Positions 7,718-15,573 of a stretch of DNA of 38,266 nt are shown piece after piece. Location: contig JAEUQE010000063.1 in assembly GCA_016789785.1 (NCBI GenBank), positions 1 through 38,266 of the forward strand, read 5' to 3'. Under the pieces are notes generated by a model. It searched no databases, was not told the DNA's origin, and was given only the letters and a program-made list of their open reading frames with translations. The first letter of the stretch is position 1. Every line of letters begins with the position of its first letter. The DNA comes from Bryobacterales bacterium. GTDB taxonomy: Bacteria > Acidobacteriota > Terriglobia > Bryobacterales > Bryobacteraceae. A program made the translations under genes and the position numbers.

Positions 7718-10700
7718 CTACCAGATGAGCCTCAAGGCGGTCTGGATGCGGCGCGGCTGATTGGCCTGAGTCTGAATGGCGCCGAAGGTGGTGCTGGTGG
7801 GTATCAGATCAGGCGCGCCGAACAAGGGATGATTGAGGGCGTTGAAGAACTCAAAGCGGGCCTGCACGCGCAGGCGCTCGCGGATGGGGAAGTTTTTGAT
7901 GACGGAAAGATCGAAGTTGTTCACGCCATCCTCGCGCAGGTTCCCGAACGTAGTGGCGAAGGTTCGCACGTTGCGCGCAAGCTGGTCCGCGGCGCGCGTA
8001 TTGAACCGCGACGTGTCGAAGGCTCTTTCGATATTGCGCGGCTGCGGATTGAGGTCGCCGCCGAGGTAGATGACGTTGCCCCACTCGAGCGGGAAGCCCC
8101 TATTCCAGGAGAACACGCCGCTTCCGATCCAGCCGCCCACCATCAGATTGAGCAGCCTTCCCGACCCGGAAGCAAATCGCTTGCCCCGGCCGAAGGGGAA
8201 CTCATAGATGCTGCTCACCACCACGCGATGCGGGATATCGTTACTGGCAATCCGCTTTTCCAGGAACATGTCCGCTTCGTTGAGCCAGTTCAGCCGTTGG
8301 ATGGTCTTCGAGAACTGATAGGCGGCCGTGAACTGCAGCCCCTTACCGAACCGCTTGTCGGCTTTGAGATGGAGCATGTGCGCATAGGAACTGCCGTCAT
8401 TCATGGCCTGGATGGTGACCCCGGTATATTGCGGGTACAGACCCATCAGTTGCGAGCGCGCAATGACATTCCCGTTGAGATTCGTTCCAGGCAACAGTCC
8501 GGCGAAGGGGTTTTGCACGTTCGCCGCAAGGAAGTTGATGACCCCCTGGTCGCGGGTGGGGCTGCGGCTCAGATATTGCAATGGAACCACGTTGAAGGGC
8601 CTGTCGACACCGAGGCGAACCGCACGATTGCCGACATAGTTCATTTCGAGCAGTAAGTCCTGGGCGAGCTGATGCTGTACGCCGAAGTTCCAGCGGGCCG
8701 AGTAAGGATTATTGGCATTGTAATTGTAAGCGCCGATGCCAATGCCGAGATTCGTGTTCACACCGCGGGAAGCACCCGGCGGGCTAAGGATTCCATCCGG
8801 ATAGGGATTGGCGAAAGTGGAGTAAGGCGTGAGGAAGCCATCGAGGGTGGGCACGATTGGCGTGGTCTGGCTGAAGCCGGTCTGTATGGTGGAGGCAATG
8901 CCGAGATCGAAATAGAAGATTCCGGCGCCTCCGCGGAAAACGGTCTTGCCGCCCAGCGCGGAAGGTGTCCAGGCGAAGCCCAGGCGGGGGCTGATATTGA
9001 GATTCGTCTCATACGGGGCACGGCGGCCGGGGCCTGCAAAGAGTAGGCCACCCACGGGATTGAATTGCGAGACAGGCACCTCGGGAATTGGCGAAGCCGC
9101 GTAGGCTGCTCTGGCCGCGGCAGTGACGGAAGTATTCGCCGAGGGATCGAACCCGACCACGGCCCGATTGAAGCGTTCCGTCACGGGCAGTTCCTTTTCG
9201 AACCGCAAGCCAAGGTTCAGCGTGAGGGTGCGCCCGACGCGGAAGTCGTCCTGCAGGAAGAACGCCATGTAGCCGGCCTGATTGGTCCGGAATGCCTGAA
9301 TATCCCAACCGCCTCCCGTCGGCAGGCCGTAGAGGAACTGGGCGAACTCCTGCCCGAGGGGAGATGAGGCAGCAGTGTCGAGCGGGCCGCGCGTCCAGTT
9401 GGTATTGAACGTATAGCGGCCGGAAGAGTTCGCGGGCTGGTAGTTGCTCTCGCGGAAGAGCCGAAGGTCGGTTCCCACCTTGAGACTGTGGCGATTGACC
9501 ACCTTCGCCAGGCTGACAAAGATCTGGAAGGATTCGTACGGGGTGGTGTTGGCGTTGCTGTCGCCCAGTTGGGCGAAGTTCGATACATCGATTCGGGGCA
9601 GCAGGAGTTGCGAACTCTGCGCGGCGAGTTGGGGGGAGAAGCCGAGCTTGGTGATGTCGAGGCCGGAACTCAGCAAGCGCCGGAATTCGAAAAAGCGTGT
9701 GTAGCTGAGACGTGTATTGAGGACGGTGGTGGGGGTAACCGTGTACACATCGTCGGTCATCACACTCCAGATGTCGCGGATGAAATTCCGTCCGCGCGCA
9801 ATGTTGTTGTAGAAGGCCTGTTCAAAGCTGTTCCGGTCGTTCTTGCGCACCGCGAGGAACATCTTGTGGCGTTCGCTGATGTTGTAGTCGAGGCGGCCGA
9901 CGTGGTTGTCCCAGTTGTCCCTTTGGGCCGCATTGTTGAAATAGTTGTTGCGGCCGTCGACACCACCGGGCGTGTTGGGCAAAGGCCAGTATTGCAGGAA
10001 ATTGAGCGAAACCGGACTCAGACGGCTCTGGGGGATGATGTTGCCGGTGAGCGGGAGGCGGCGAACCCGTGCGCCTTCGCGGACCGCCGAGAACGGATCG
10101 TAGATCTGGTAGTTGGCATTGATGCGCAGGAGGGAGGAGAAGTCGCCTCGCCGCATATCTTCAGTTGGCACCGTACCCGCAAACGGGTTTGGGTTGGGCT
10201 GCCGGATTCCTTCAAATGCGTAATAGAAGAACAACTTGTCCCGGCCATTGAGAAGCTTCGGCAGGACGACCGGACCACCGGCGTTGAGGCCGAACTGATT
10301 CCAGAGGGCGAAGGGCTTCGGCTGCCCGGCGCGATTGCCGAAAAACGGGGCTGCCCAGAGCCGGGAAACCTGGTTGTACCAATAGACCGAGCCGCGGTAC
10401 TGGTTGGTTCCTCCCTTGCTGACGAGGTTGACGGTTCCGCCGCCGGTGTTGCCGAAGGCAGCGTCTGTCTGGAAGGCTTCCACCTTGACCTCATGGACCG
10501 AATCCATCGGCGGATTGTAGGCGGCGCGTCCATCACGCGTCGTGTTGGGGCCGCCGTCCATCAGGAGTTCGTTGGTCTGTCCTGGCGTTCCCGCGATCGA
10601 GATGTCGGAGGAGTGCCCGGTGTCAAAGGGCCGCGTGAGCACGGGGCCGCCGTTGGGGGTGACGCCGGGCCAGAGGTGCGCCATGACAAAAGGATTCCGC

Positions 10701-11146
10701 CCGTTGAGCGGGACGTACTCGACCTGCTCCGTGGTGAGGACCTGGCCCACGGATCCACTGGCGGTGTCGAGCAAGGGTGCGCCGGCGGTTACGGTGACGT
10801 TCTCGGCAACGGTTCCGATCTCCATGACAATTTCGAGCACCTTGCGCTCATTGGAGCTGACGGCGAAACCTTTGTGAACGTAGCGGCGGAAGCCTGAGGC
10901 TTCGGCAGTGATCTCATAGGTGCCGGGCAAGAGGAACGGAAGCGTGAAGGCGCCGTCCTGTCCGGACACGGTTTCCGTGCGGGCGTGGGTTTCCTGCTGG
11001 ACGGCAACCATCCGAACGTTGGGCATGACCGCGTTTTGCGCGTCGAGGACGCGGCCGTAGATTGTGGATCGGAATTCCTGCGCGTGGAGGGCGCACAATA
11101 AGGCGGCGATGGACAAGACGTGGACCACCTGTTTCGGATAAGACAC
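7718..11146 (-). CDS. Oar-like TonB-dependent receptor with carboxypeptidase-regulatory-like domain (copy 1)
   Basis: The protein has 1142 residues. A signal peptide (residues 1-22) is followed by a carboxypeptidase-regulatory-like domain (~26-100, GRVLDAQNAVMPNVRMVAVQ, LLPGTYEITAEASGFR). A plug region follows (LTTEQVEYVPLNGRNPF, TGGGTVNLVSKGGTNQYRGS), then a long barrel ending in a terminal aromatic (ALRLIW), as outer-membrane proteins do. It should import large ligands using TonB energy. The start is GTG at 11146 with GAGGAA upstream. It is close kin of the receptor at 17125-20538 in the diverging operon; both carry near-identical phrases such as NPFAGLLPGTNLNG. No SusD-type lipoprotein accompanies it. 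Confidence 0.92.
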   Translation of the reverse strand: MSYPKQVVHVLSIAALLCALHAQEFRSTIYGRVLDAQNAVMPNVRMVAVQQETHARTETVSGQDGAFTLPFLLPGTYEITAEASGFRRYVHKGFAVSSNERKVLEIVMEIGTVAENVTVTAGAPLLDTASGSVGQVLTTEQVEYVPLNGRNPFVMAHLWPGVTPNGGPVLTRPFDTGHSSDISIAGTPGQTNELLMDGGPNTTRDGRAAYNPPMDSVHEVKVEAFQTDAAFGNTGGGTVNLVSKGGTNQYRGSVYWYNQVSRLWAAPFFGNRAGQPKPFALWNQFGLNAGGPVVLPKLLNGRDKLFFYYAFEGIRQPNPNPFAGTVPTEDMRRGDFSSLLRINANYQIYDPFSAVREGARVRRLPLTGNIIPQSRLSPVSLNFLQYWPLPNTPGGVDGRNNYFNNAAQRDNWDNHVGRLDYNISERHKMFLAVRKNDRNSFEQAFYNNIARGRNFIRDIWSVMTDDVYTVTPTTVLNTRLSYTRFFEFRRLLSSGLDITKLGFSPQLAAQSSQLLLPRIDVSNFAQLGDSNANTTPYESFQIFVSLAKVVNRHSLKVGTDLRLFRESNYQPANSSGRYTFNTNWTRGPLDTAASSPLGQEFAQFLYGLPTGGGWDIQAFRTNQAGYMAFFLQDDFRVGRTLTLNLGLRFEKELPVTERFNRAVVGFDPSANTSVTAAARAAYAASPIPEVPVSQFNPVGGLLFAGPGRRAPYETNLNISPRLGFAWTPSALGGKTVFRGGAGIFYFDLGIASTIQTGFSQTTPIVPTLDGFLTPYSTFANPYPDGILSPPGASRGVNTNLGIGIGAYNYNANNPYSARWNFGVQHQLAQDLLLEMNYVGNRAVRLGVDRPFNVVPLQYLSRSPTRDQGVINFLAANVQNPFAGLLPGTNLNGNVIARSQLMGLYPQYTGVTIQAMNDGSSYAHMLHLKADKRFGKGLQFTAAYQFSKTIQRLNWLNEADMFLEKRIASNDIPHRVVVSSIYEFPFGRGKRFASGSGRLLNLMVGGWIGSGVFSWNRGFPLEWGNVIYLGGDLNPQPRNIERAFDTSRFNTRAADQLARNVRTFATTFGNLREDGVNNFDLSVIKNFPIRERLRVQARFEFFNALNHPLFGAPDLIPTSTTFGAIQTQANQPRRIQTALRLIW

Positions 11147-11179
11147 GGGTTCCTCTTCCGAGATCGACTGCTTACTCTG

Positions 11180-11207
11180 ATTCTGGCGGGGAGCAGGGCA
11201 AAGTCAA
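11180..11207 (-). promoter_or_regulatory. Predicted promoter of the receptor-1 operon
   Basis: On the minus strand TTGACT (11207-11202) is separated by 16 bases from CAGAAT (11185-11180). The -35 is one base off consensus and the -10 is weaker. Transcription would begin near 11173, leaving a leader of about 26 nt that contains the GAGGAA ribosome site before the GTG at 11146. The 26-bp box at 11214-11239 ends just upstream of the -35. Confidence 0.5.
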
Positions 11208-11213
11208 GCGGGA

Positions 11214-11239
11214 GCAAGTTCTACAACAAGTAGTGCACT
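11214..11239 (-). promoter_or_regulatory. Candidate activator box A
   Basis: Read on the minus strand, this 26-bp stretch matches box B (12562-12587, plus strand) at 21 positions, including the unbroken core TACTTGTTGTA followed by NAAC. The core ends 14 bp upstream of the predicted -35 of the receptor operon and is centred near -54. It overlaps the end of the regulator gene and a short palindrome, TAGTGCACTA. Its spacing and orientation mirror box B. The regulator at 11238-12530 is the obvious candidate binder, which is inference. Confidence 0.5.
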
Positions 11240-12530
11240 AGTTGGGCGAGGTAGCGACGGGCTTGTAGACGCGGTGCGTGATGTAGGTAAAACTGACCGG
11301 CACCATTTCCCGGAAGCGTACCCGGACCAAGGCTTCAAAATGACGGGGGATTTCGCCGGAGGTGGTCTTCACTTTGGCGAACAACTCGCGAAGGCCCTCG
11401 GGTTGGGTGGCGTACTGAGCGGCGGCCCAGGTCCCTTCGGTGGAACTTGCGCCGAGGATCACCACTTCGCCGCGGCCCTGGATGCCTGGCAGGCGGCTGA
11501 CGACGGCGTAATCCTCAATGATCTGCCGTTCTTCGTTATCGCTGTATCCGCGCAGATACTGTGCCTGCTCACCAGGAGCGGGACTACGGTTGGTGACGCC
11601 CCGTTGCTCGACGAGGAACGTGTGCGCGACCGGCAACTGGCGCAACTGCGGGTTGTACTTGGCGGAACCAAGGAAGATGAGGTTGCCCGCGGACATCTCA
11701 TCCCAGGTAAGTGCATTGTTGCGGCGCAACTCAAGATCGCGCTGCCAGCGTGTGAAGATGCGGGACAGGGCGAACGCCGCATAGGCTTCGCCGACACCCG
11801 TGAACACATACGACGGTTGCGCGGCACGGCTCCCGAGCGCCTGTTGAATGGACTTGATCTTTGGGTTGTTGAGGATGTCGGCCGGTTCCTCCGCGGATCC
11901 GATCCGCAGGCGTGCACCTTCAAATCGAACGAACATGGGTGTTCCCAGACACACCAGGACGGGCCGCTGACTATCGAGAAATGGTTGCCAGAACCTGCGC
12001 ACCTCATCCGGAACAGGATCGGGCGCGGGCGGAGAGGTCTGGCGGCCGAGAAGGAATCCAGCCCCGGCGATGGTGACTGCGGCGAGAGTGATGGCGCCGG
12101 CGGCAACCCAGCGCAAAGGCCGGCGGACCGCGGACGAAACGTTCGGCAGGGGCGCGGCGGCAGGCGCGACTTCTCCGTTGGCCGGCTGTTCCCGTGTGTG
12201 GAAACGCAACAGAAACTGACGCCGGGGCAGTTCTACAACTACAGGATCGTTCAGGCCTTCCGCGAGATAATACTCTTCCAGCTTCTGGCGCAGCTTGCCC
12301 ACCTGTACACGCACGCTCGGGTCGGATTGGGGATCGTAGGCTTCGGGCTTTCCGAAAACCTCAAGCCCAAGCGAGTATTCCTTCAGACCTTCGGCCGAGC
12401 CATCCATGGTGCGCGCCGCCAGGAAGGAAAGCAGACGCCTCAGGCTTTCCTTGTTGCGGAAGGTAGCGCTGTTGCGAATAGTCTCCACCTGGGTCAACGC
12501 CTGCTCCGGCGCGACGCGTGCTTCAGCCAT
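11238..12530 (-). CDS. Membrane-anchored winged-helix-like transcriptional regulator
   Basis: The 430-residue protein has three parts. Residues ~14-112 form a DNA-binding-like domain: SVRVQVGKLRQKLEEYY followed by VVVELPRRQFLLRF parallels the recognition helix and wing of OmpR/CadC proteins. Residues ~141-163 are one transmembrane helix (WVAAGAITLAAVTIAGAGFL). Residues ~165-430 would be periplasmic and match no domain I know (PVLVCLGTPMFVRF, YAVVSRLPGIQGRGEVVILG). This is the layout of ToxR/CadC one-component sensors, which bind DNA while anchored in the membrane. It lies between the two diverging operons, with a candidate box on each side. A perfect TATAAT at 12550-12545 precedes its ATG. 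Function as regulator is inferred. Confidence 0.65.
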   Translation of the reverse strand: MAEARVAPEQALTQVETIRNSATFRNKESLRRLLSFLAARTMDGSAEGLKEYSLGLEVFGKPEAYDPQSDPSVRVQVGKLRQKLEEYYLAEGLNDPVVVELPRRQFLLRFHTREQPANGEVAPAAAPLPNVSSAVRRPLRWVAAGAITLAAVTIAGAGFLLGRQTSPPAPDPVPDEVRRFWQPFLDSQRPVLVCLGTPMFVRFEGARLRIGSAEEPADILNNPKIKSIQQALGSRAAQPSYVFTGVGEAYAAFALSRIFTRWQRDLELRRNNALTWDEMSAGNLIFLGSAKYNPQLRQLPVAHTFLVEQRGVTNRSPAPGEQAQYLRGYSDNEERQIIEDYAVVSRLPGIQGRGEVVILGASSTEGTWAAAQYATQPEGLRELFAKVKTTSGEIPRHFEALVRVRFREMVPVSFTYITHRVYKPVATSPN

Positions 12531-12544
12531 GGTTTCCGAGTTCG

Positions 12545-12550
12545 ATTATA
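12545..12550 (-). promoter_or_regulatory. -10 element of the regulator gene
   Basis: TATAAT on the minus strand lies 14 bases before the regulator's ATG (12530). The position of its -35, 16-18 bp further up, falls inside box B and has no good TTGACA match. Occupancy of box B could therefore switch this promoter, which would give autoregulation. Confidence 0.5.
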
Positions 12551-12561
12551 CACCCCGGGCC

Positions 12562-12587
12562 AGTAGAGTACTTGTTGTACAACATGC
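12562..12587 (+). promoter_or_regulatory. Candidate activator box B
   Basis: This stretch is 21/26 identical to box A and carries the same TACTTGTTGTA core. Here the core continues into a perfect 12-bp palindrome, TGTTGTACAACA (12573-12584). The core ends about 15 bp before the expected -35 of the sulfatase operon, whose -10 is TATACT at 12618-12623, and is centred near -56. That is the same geometry as box A to receptor 1. It also overlaps the -35 zone of the diverging regulator promoter. Confidence 0.5.
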
Positions 12588-12617
12588 CTGCTCATGGGCG
12601 AAACAGGGGAGTGGGTC

Positions 12618-12623
12618 TATACT
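12618..12623 (+). promoter_or_regulatory. -10 element of the sulfatase operon, close to the start codon
   Basis: TATACT ends nine bases before the ATG at 12633. No good -35 stands 17 bp upstream (TGGGCG), as expected for an activator-dependent promoter. The start site would lie within a few bases of the ATG and there is no Shine-Dalgarno sequence, so the transcript is probably leaderless or nearly so. Confidence 0.45.
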
Positions 12624-12632
12624 ACTGGCACG

Positions 12633-14159
12633 ATGAGTGAACTGACACGACGAAGTGTGCTGGGCGCAGCCGCGGCGGCGGCGTTGTCGCAAGCGGCGCC
12701 TGGCAGCAGGCCAAACATTCTCTTCGTTTGTTCGGACCAGCACAGTGGCGCCGTGATGGGACACGCCGGACATCCGCAGGTGAAGACTCCCCATATGGAC
12801 CGGTTGGCGGCTCGCGGGGTAACGTTTCAATCCTGCTATAGCGGAAACCCGGTTTGTGTGCCGGGACGGGCCAGCCTGATGACCGGACAGTTCGCCAGCG
12901 ACGTGGAGAGCTACTGCAACAGCACTCCGTTTCGCGGGCAAACTCCGACCTGGGGGAACCGGCTGAAGTCGGCCGGATACCATCCCTGGGCGACGGGCAA
13001 GCTGGATCTGTGGAAAGACAAGGACCTCGGCTTTGAGGAGGACGGCACCACCCACGGACACTGTACCGATCCGGATATCACGTCGCTGTTCCGCTCTCCA
13101 GTCTGCTTCCGGCCCAAGGAGCGAAACAACGCCAACGGCACCTTTAGTGACCGGCAAGCGCCTGATTTGGCGAAGGTGCAGAAGGCGATGAAGTTCCTGC
13201 GGGAACGGTCGAGGGCGCTTGGAAAACCATGGGCCGCTTACGTCGGCGTTAGCAAACCGCATCCGAAGTTCGATGCCGCGCTGAAGTACAAAGACATCTA
13301 CCCGGCTGAGAAGATGCTGCTGCCGGAGATTCCTCCCGGGTATCTGGAAAACCGGCACCCCATGTTCCAGGTGCTGGCCAACTACAAGAACATCGCCACG
13401 CCGGTACCCGCGGACCGCGTGAGGAAAGCGCGGAGCGCCTATTACGGTCTGGTGAGCGAAGTGGACGAGTTGCTGGGCCAACTGCTGGATGAGTTGGATC
13501 GCACCGGGCAGATGGAGAACACGCTCGTCATTTACACGAGCGATCACGGCGAGATGCTCGGCGAGCACGGATTGTGGTTGAAGAACGTTCTGCTGGAGGG
13601 CGCGGCGCGGGTACCGCTGATCATGGCGGGCGCCGGATTGCCGCGGGGGAAGACGATCGCAACGCCCGTGTCCCACGTCGACCTGGTGGCGACGATGATG
13701 GAAGCCGGCGGCGTGGCGAAAGCGAAGGAACTTCGCGGAAACTCGCTGTTGCCGGTGTGCCGTGGCGAACGCGGCGCCCATCCGGAATTCGCGTTCAGCG
13801 AATCGCATTCGGAAGGCAACGCGACAGGCTCGTTCCTGATTCGCAAGGGGGATTGGAAGTACATCTACTTCAGTGGCGACCGGCCGCTGCTCTTTCATCT
13901 GAAGAACGACCCTGGTGAGTTTCACAACCTGGCGGGCCAGCCGCAGACGAAGGCCATCCAGCAGGAGTTGGATGGAATCCTGCGAAGCCTGGTCGATCCG
14001 GATGCGGTGAGCGAGGCCGCCTTCCGCCGGCAGGACGAGGTGTTGCGGCAACTGGTGGCATCCAGCACGAAAGAGGATTTCTACGAAAATCTGGTGGGAC
14101 GTCTCGGGCCGATGCAGGCACGAAGCATCACCAACCAATGCTACCGGAGAAAGGTATGA
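12633..14159 (+). CDS. Tat-exported type I sulfatase (sulfatase 1)
   Basis: I use the ATG at 12633 (508 residues), because it places the twin-arginine motif LTRRSVLG at the N-terminus; an ATG at 12594 would bury it. The formylglycine motif is CVPGR at residues 75-79, so the cysteine must be converted by a maturase not found in this window. Metal-site residues appear in SDQHSG (D35) and YTSDHGEMLGEHG. The C-terminal block (DPDAVSEAAFRRQDE, RLGPMQAR) is shared with sulfatase 3, marking the two as paralogues. The family hydrolyses sulfate esters; the substrate is unknown. It is first gene of the plus operon, overlapping sulfatase 2 by ATGA. Confidence 0.9.
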   Translation: MSELTRRSVLGAAAAAALSQAAPGSRPNILFVCSDQHSGAVMGHAGHPQVKTPHMDRLAARGVTFQSCYSGNPVCVPGRASLMTGQFASDVESYCNSTPFRGQTPTWGNRLKSAGYHPWATGKLDLWKDKDLGFEEDGTTHGHCTDPDITSLFRSPVCFRPKERNNANGTFSDRQAPDLAKVQKAMKFLRERSRALGKPWAAYVGVSKPHPKFDAALKYKDIYPAEKMLLPEIPPGYLENRHPMFQVLANYKNIATPVPADRVRKARSAYYGLVSEVDELLGQLLDELDRTGQMENTLVIYTSDHGEMLGEHGLWLKNVLLEGAARVPLIMAGAGLPRGKTIATPVSHVDLVATMMEAGGVAKAKELRGNSLLPVCRGERGAHPEFAFSESHSEGNATGSFLIRKGDWKYIYFSGDRPLLFHLKNDPGEFHNLAGQPQTKAIQQELDGILRSLVDPDAVSEAAFRRQDEVLRQLVASSTKEDFYENLVGRLGPMQARSITNQCYRRKV

Positions 14160-15571
14160 GAACGACCCGGCGCGAATTTGCAGCCGCACTGGCGGCGGGC
14201 GGGGCTGTGGCGGGCGGGACTGCGGCGGGCGGGGCTGCGGCCGGCGGGGCCGCGGCGCAGGCGAGGCGCCCACCGAATATCCTGCTCATTCTTGCCGATG
14301 ACCTGGGCTATGGCGATGTGGGCTGCTTTGGACAGAAGCAGATTCAGACGCCGCATCTCGACCGCATGGCCTCCGAGGGCATGCGGTTCACACAGGCATA
14401 TGCCGGCAACACGGTCTGCGCGCCTTCGCGCTGCTGCCTGATGACGGGAAAGCATCCCGGTCACGCGCGCGTCCGGTCGAATCACATCTGGACTCGTGAA
14501 GAGGAACTGACGCTGCAGCCGGGAGATGCCTGCGTTGCGCAGATGCTGAAGAAGGCGGGCTACGCCACCGGCCTTGTCGGTAAGTGGTCGCTGGGTGGAT
14601 TGGGCCGTCCGGGCTATCCGACGCGCAACGGTTTTGATTACTGGTTTGGATACTTCGGCCAGACGCACGCGCACGAGTATTACCCCGAGTTACTGCTGGA
14701 GAATGAGCACGAAGTGCTGCTGACTGAGAACATGGGGACGTCGCGCAAGGCATACGCGCCGGACTTGTTTACAGAGCGGTCCCTGCGCTTCATCGACAAG
14801 CACCGCGACCAGCCGTTCTTCCTGTCGCTGTGCACGGTGGTTCCGCACACGAATAACGAACTCGCGCGGGATACCGGCGACGGACAGCAGGTGCCGAGCG
14901 ATGAGCCGTACACGAATCGGGACTGGCCCGCCACGGAGAAGAAATTCGCGGCCATGATCACGCGCATGGATCGCGACGTCGGGCGCATCCTTGCGCATCT
15001 CGGGAAACTCGGCCTGGATGAGAACACGGTGGTAATTTTTTCGAGCGACAACGGGCCGCACAAAGCGGGCGGGCACGATCATAAATTCTTCCGGTCCGCG
15101 GGGAACCTGCGCGGATTGAAGGGCGATCTTTATGAGGGCGGCATCCGCGTCCCGACGATCGTGCGGTGGAAGGGCAAGATCAAGCCCGGATCGGTGAGCG
15201 ATGAGCCGTGGGCGTTCTGGGATTTCTTTCCGACAGCAGCCGAACTCGCGGGAGTGCCTCCACCGGCGGGGTTGGATGGCGTCTCAATCGTACCCGCGCT
15301 CCATGGATCGCCTCTGAAGCGGGATTACCTCTATTGGGAATACGCACAGCGGAAAGGGTTCATGCAAGCCATTCGCTTCGGCGACTGGAAGGCGTGCCGC
15401 ATGCAATACCCCGCGCCGCTGGAACTGTACAACCTCAAGGATGATCCATCGGAGACCCGCAACATGGCTTCCGCGCATCCGGAACTGGTGAAGAAAGCCG
15501 GGGAGTGGATGAAGGCCGCGCACGTGGATAACCCCGATTTTCCGATCGTCCATAGCAAGGCGGAGCGGTAG
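14156..15571 (+). CDS. Tat-exported arylsulfatase-A-like sulfatase (sulfatase 2)
   Basis: The ATG at 14156 overlaps the previous stop (ATGA) and follows GGAGAAAGG, giving 471 residues. The signal region reads TTRREFAAAL and then four copies of a five-residue AGGAx unit, encoded by a 15-bp tandem repeat (listed separately). NILLILADDLGYGDVG holds the metal aspartates D48/D49, CAPSR at 88-92 is the formylglycine motif, and FSSDNGPH is the second metal block. This is the arylsulfatase A/AtsA-type subfamily, distinct from sulfatases 1 and 3. Folded export to the periplasm by Tat is expected. Two bases separate it from the next gene. Confidence 0.9.
   Translation: MRTTRREFAAALAAGGAVAGGTAAGGAAAGGAAAQARRPPNILLILADDLGYGDVGCFGQKQIQTPHLDRMASEGMRFTQAYAGNTVCAPSRCCLMTGKHPGHARVRSNHIWTREEELTLQPGDACVAQMLKKAGYATGLVGKWSLGGLGRPGYPTRNGFDYWFGYFGQTHAHEYYPELLLENEHEVLLTENMGTSRKAYAPDLFTERSLRFIDKHRDQPFFLSLCTVVPHTNNELARDTGDGQQVPSDEPYTNRDWPATEKKFAAMITRMDRDVGRILAHLGKLGLDENTVVIFSSDNGPHKAGGHDHKFFRSAGNLRGLKGDLYEGGIRVPTIVRWKGKIKPGSVSDEPWAFWDFFPTAAELAGVPPPAGLDGVSIVPALHGSPLKRDYLYWEYAQRKGFMQAIRFGDWKACRMQYPAPLELYNLKDDPSETRNMASAHPELVKKAGEWMKAAHVDNPDFPIVHSKAER
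14195..14254 (+). repeat. 15-bp minisatellite, four units, inside a Tat signal peptide
   Basis: Four 15-bp units (GCG GGC GGG GCT GTG and close variants) run in frame and encode AGGAV, AGGTA, AGGAA and AGGAA. They lengthen the hydrophobic, glycine-rich h-region between the RR motif and the AQA cleavage region. Unit number can change by slippage without breaking the frame. Confidence 0.85.
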
Positions 15572-15573
15572 CC

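Noticed and set aside
9488..10897. A 469-codon open frame antisense to receptor 1; similar long frames at 4267-5544, 11274-12566 and 18649-19827
   Set aside because: All mirror well-supported genes on the other strand, lack ribosome sites and show no recognisable motif.
12546..14273. A 575-codon open frame antisense to sulfatase 1
   Set aside because: High GC keeps opposite frames open. The translation has no domain, is rich in R, H, Q and P, and the sense frame is an unmistakable sulfatase.
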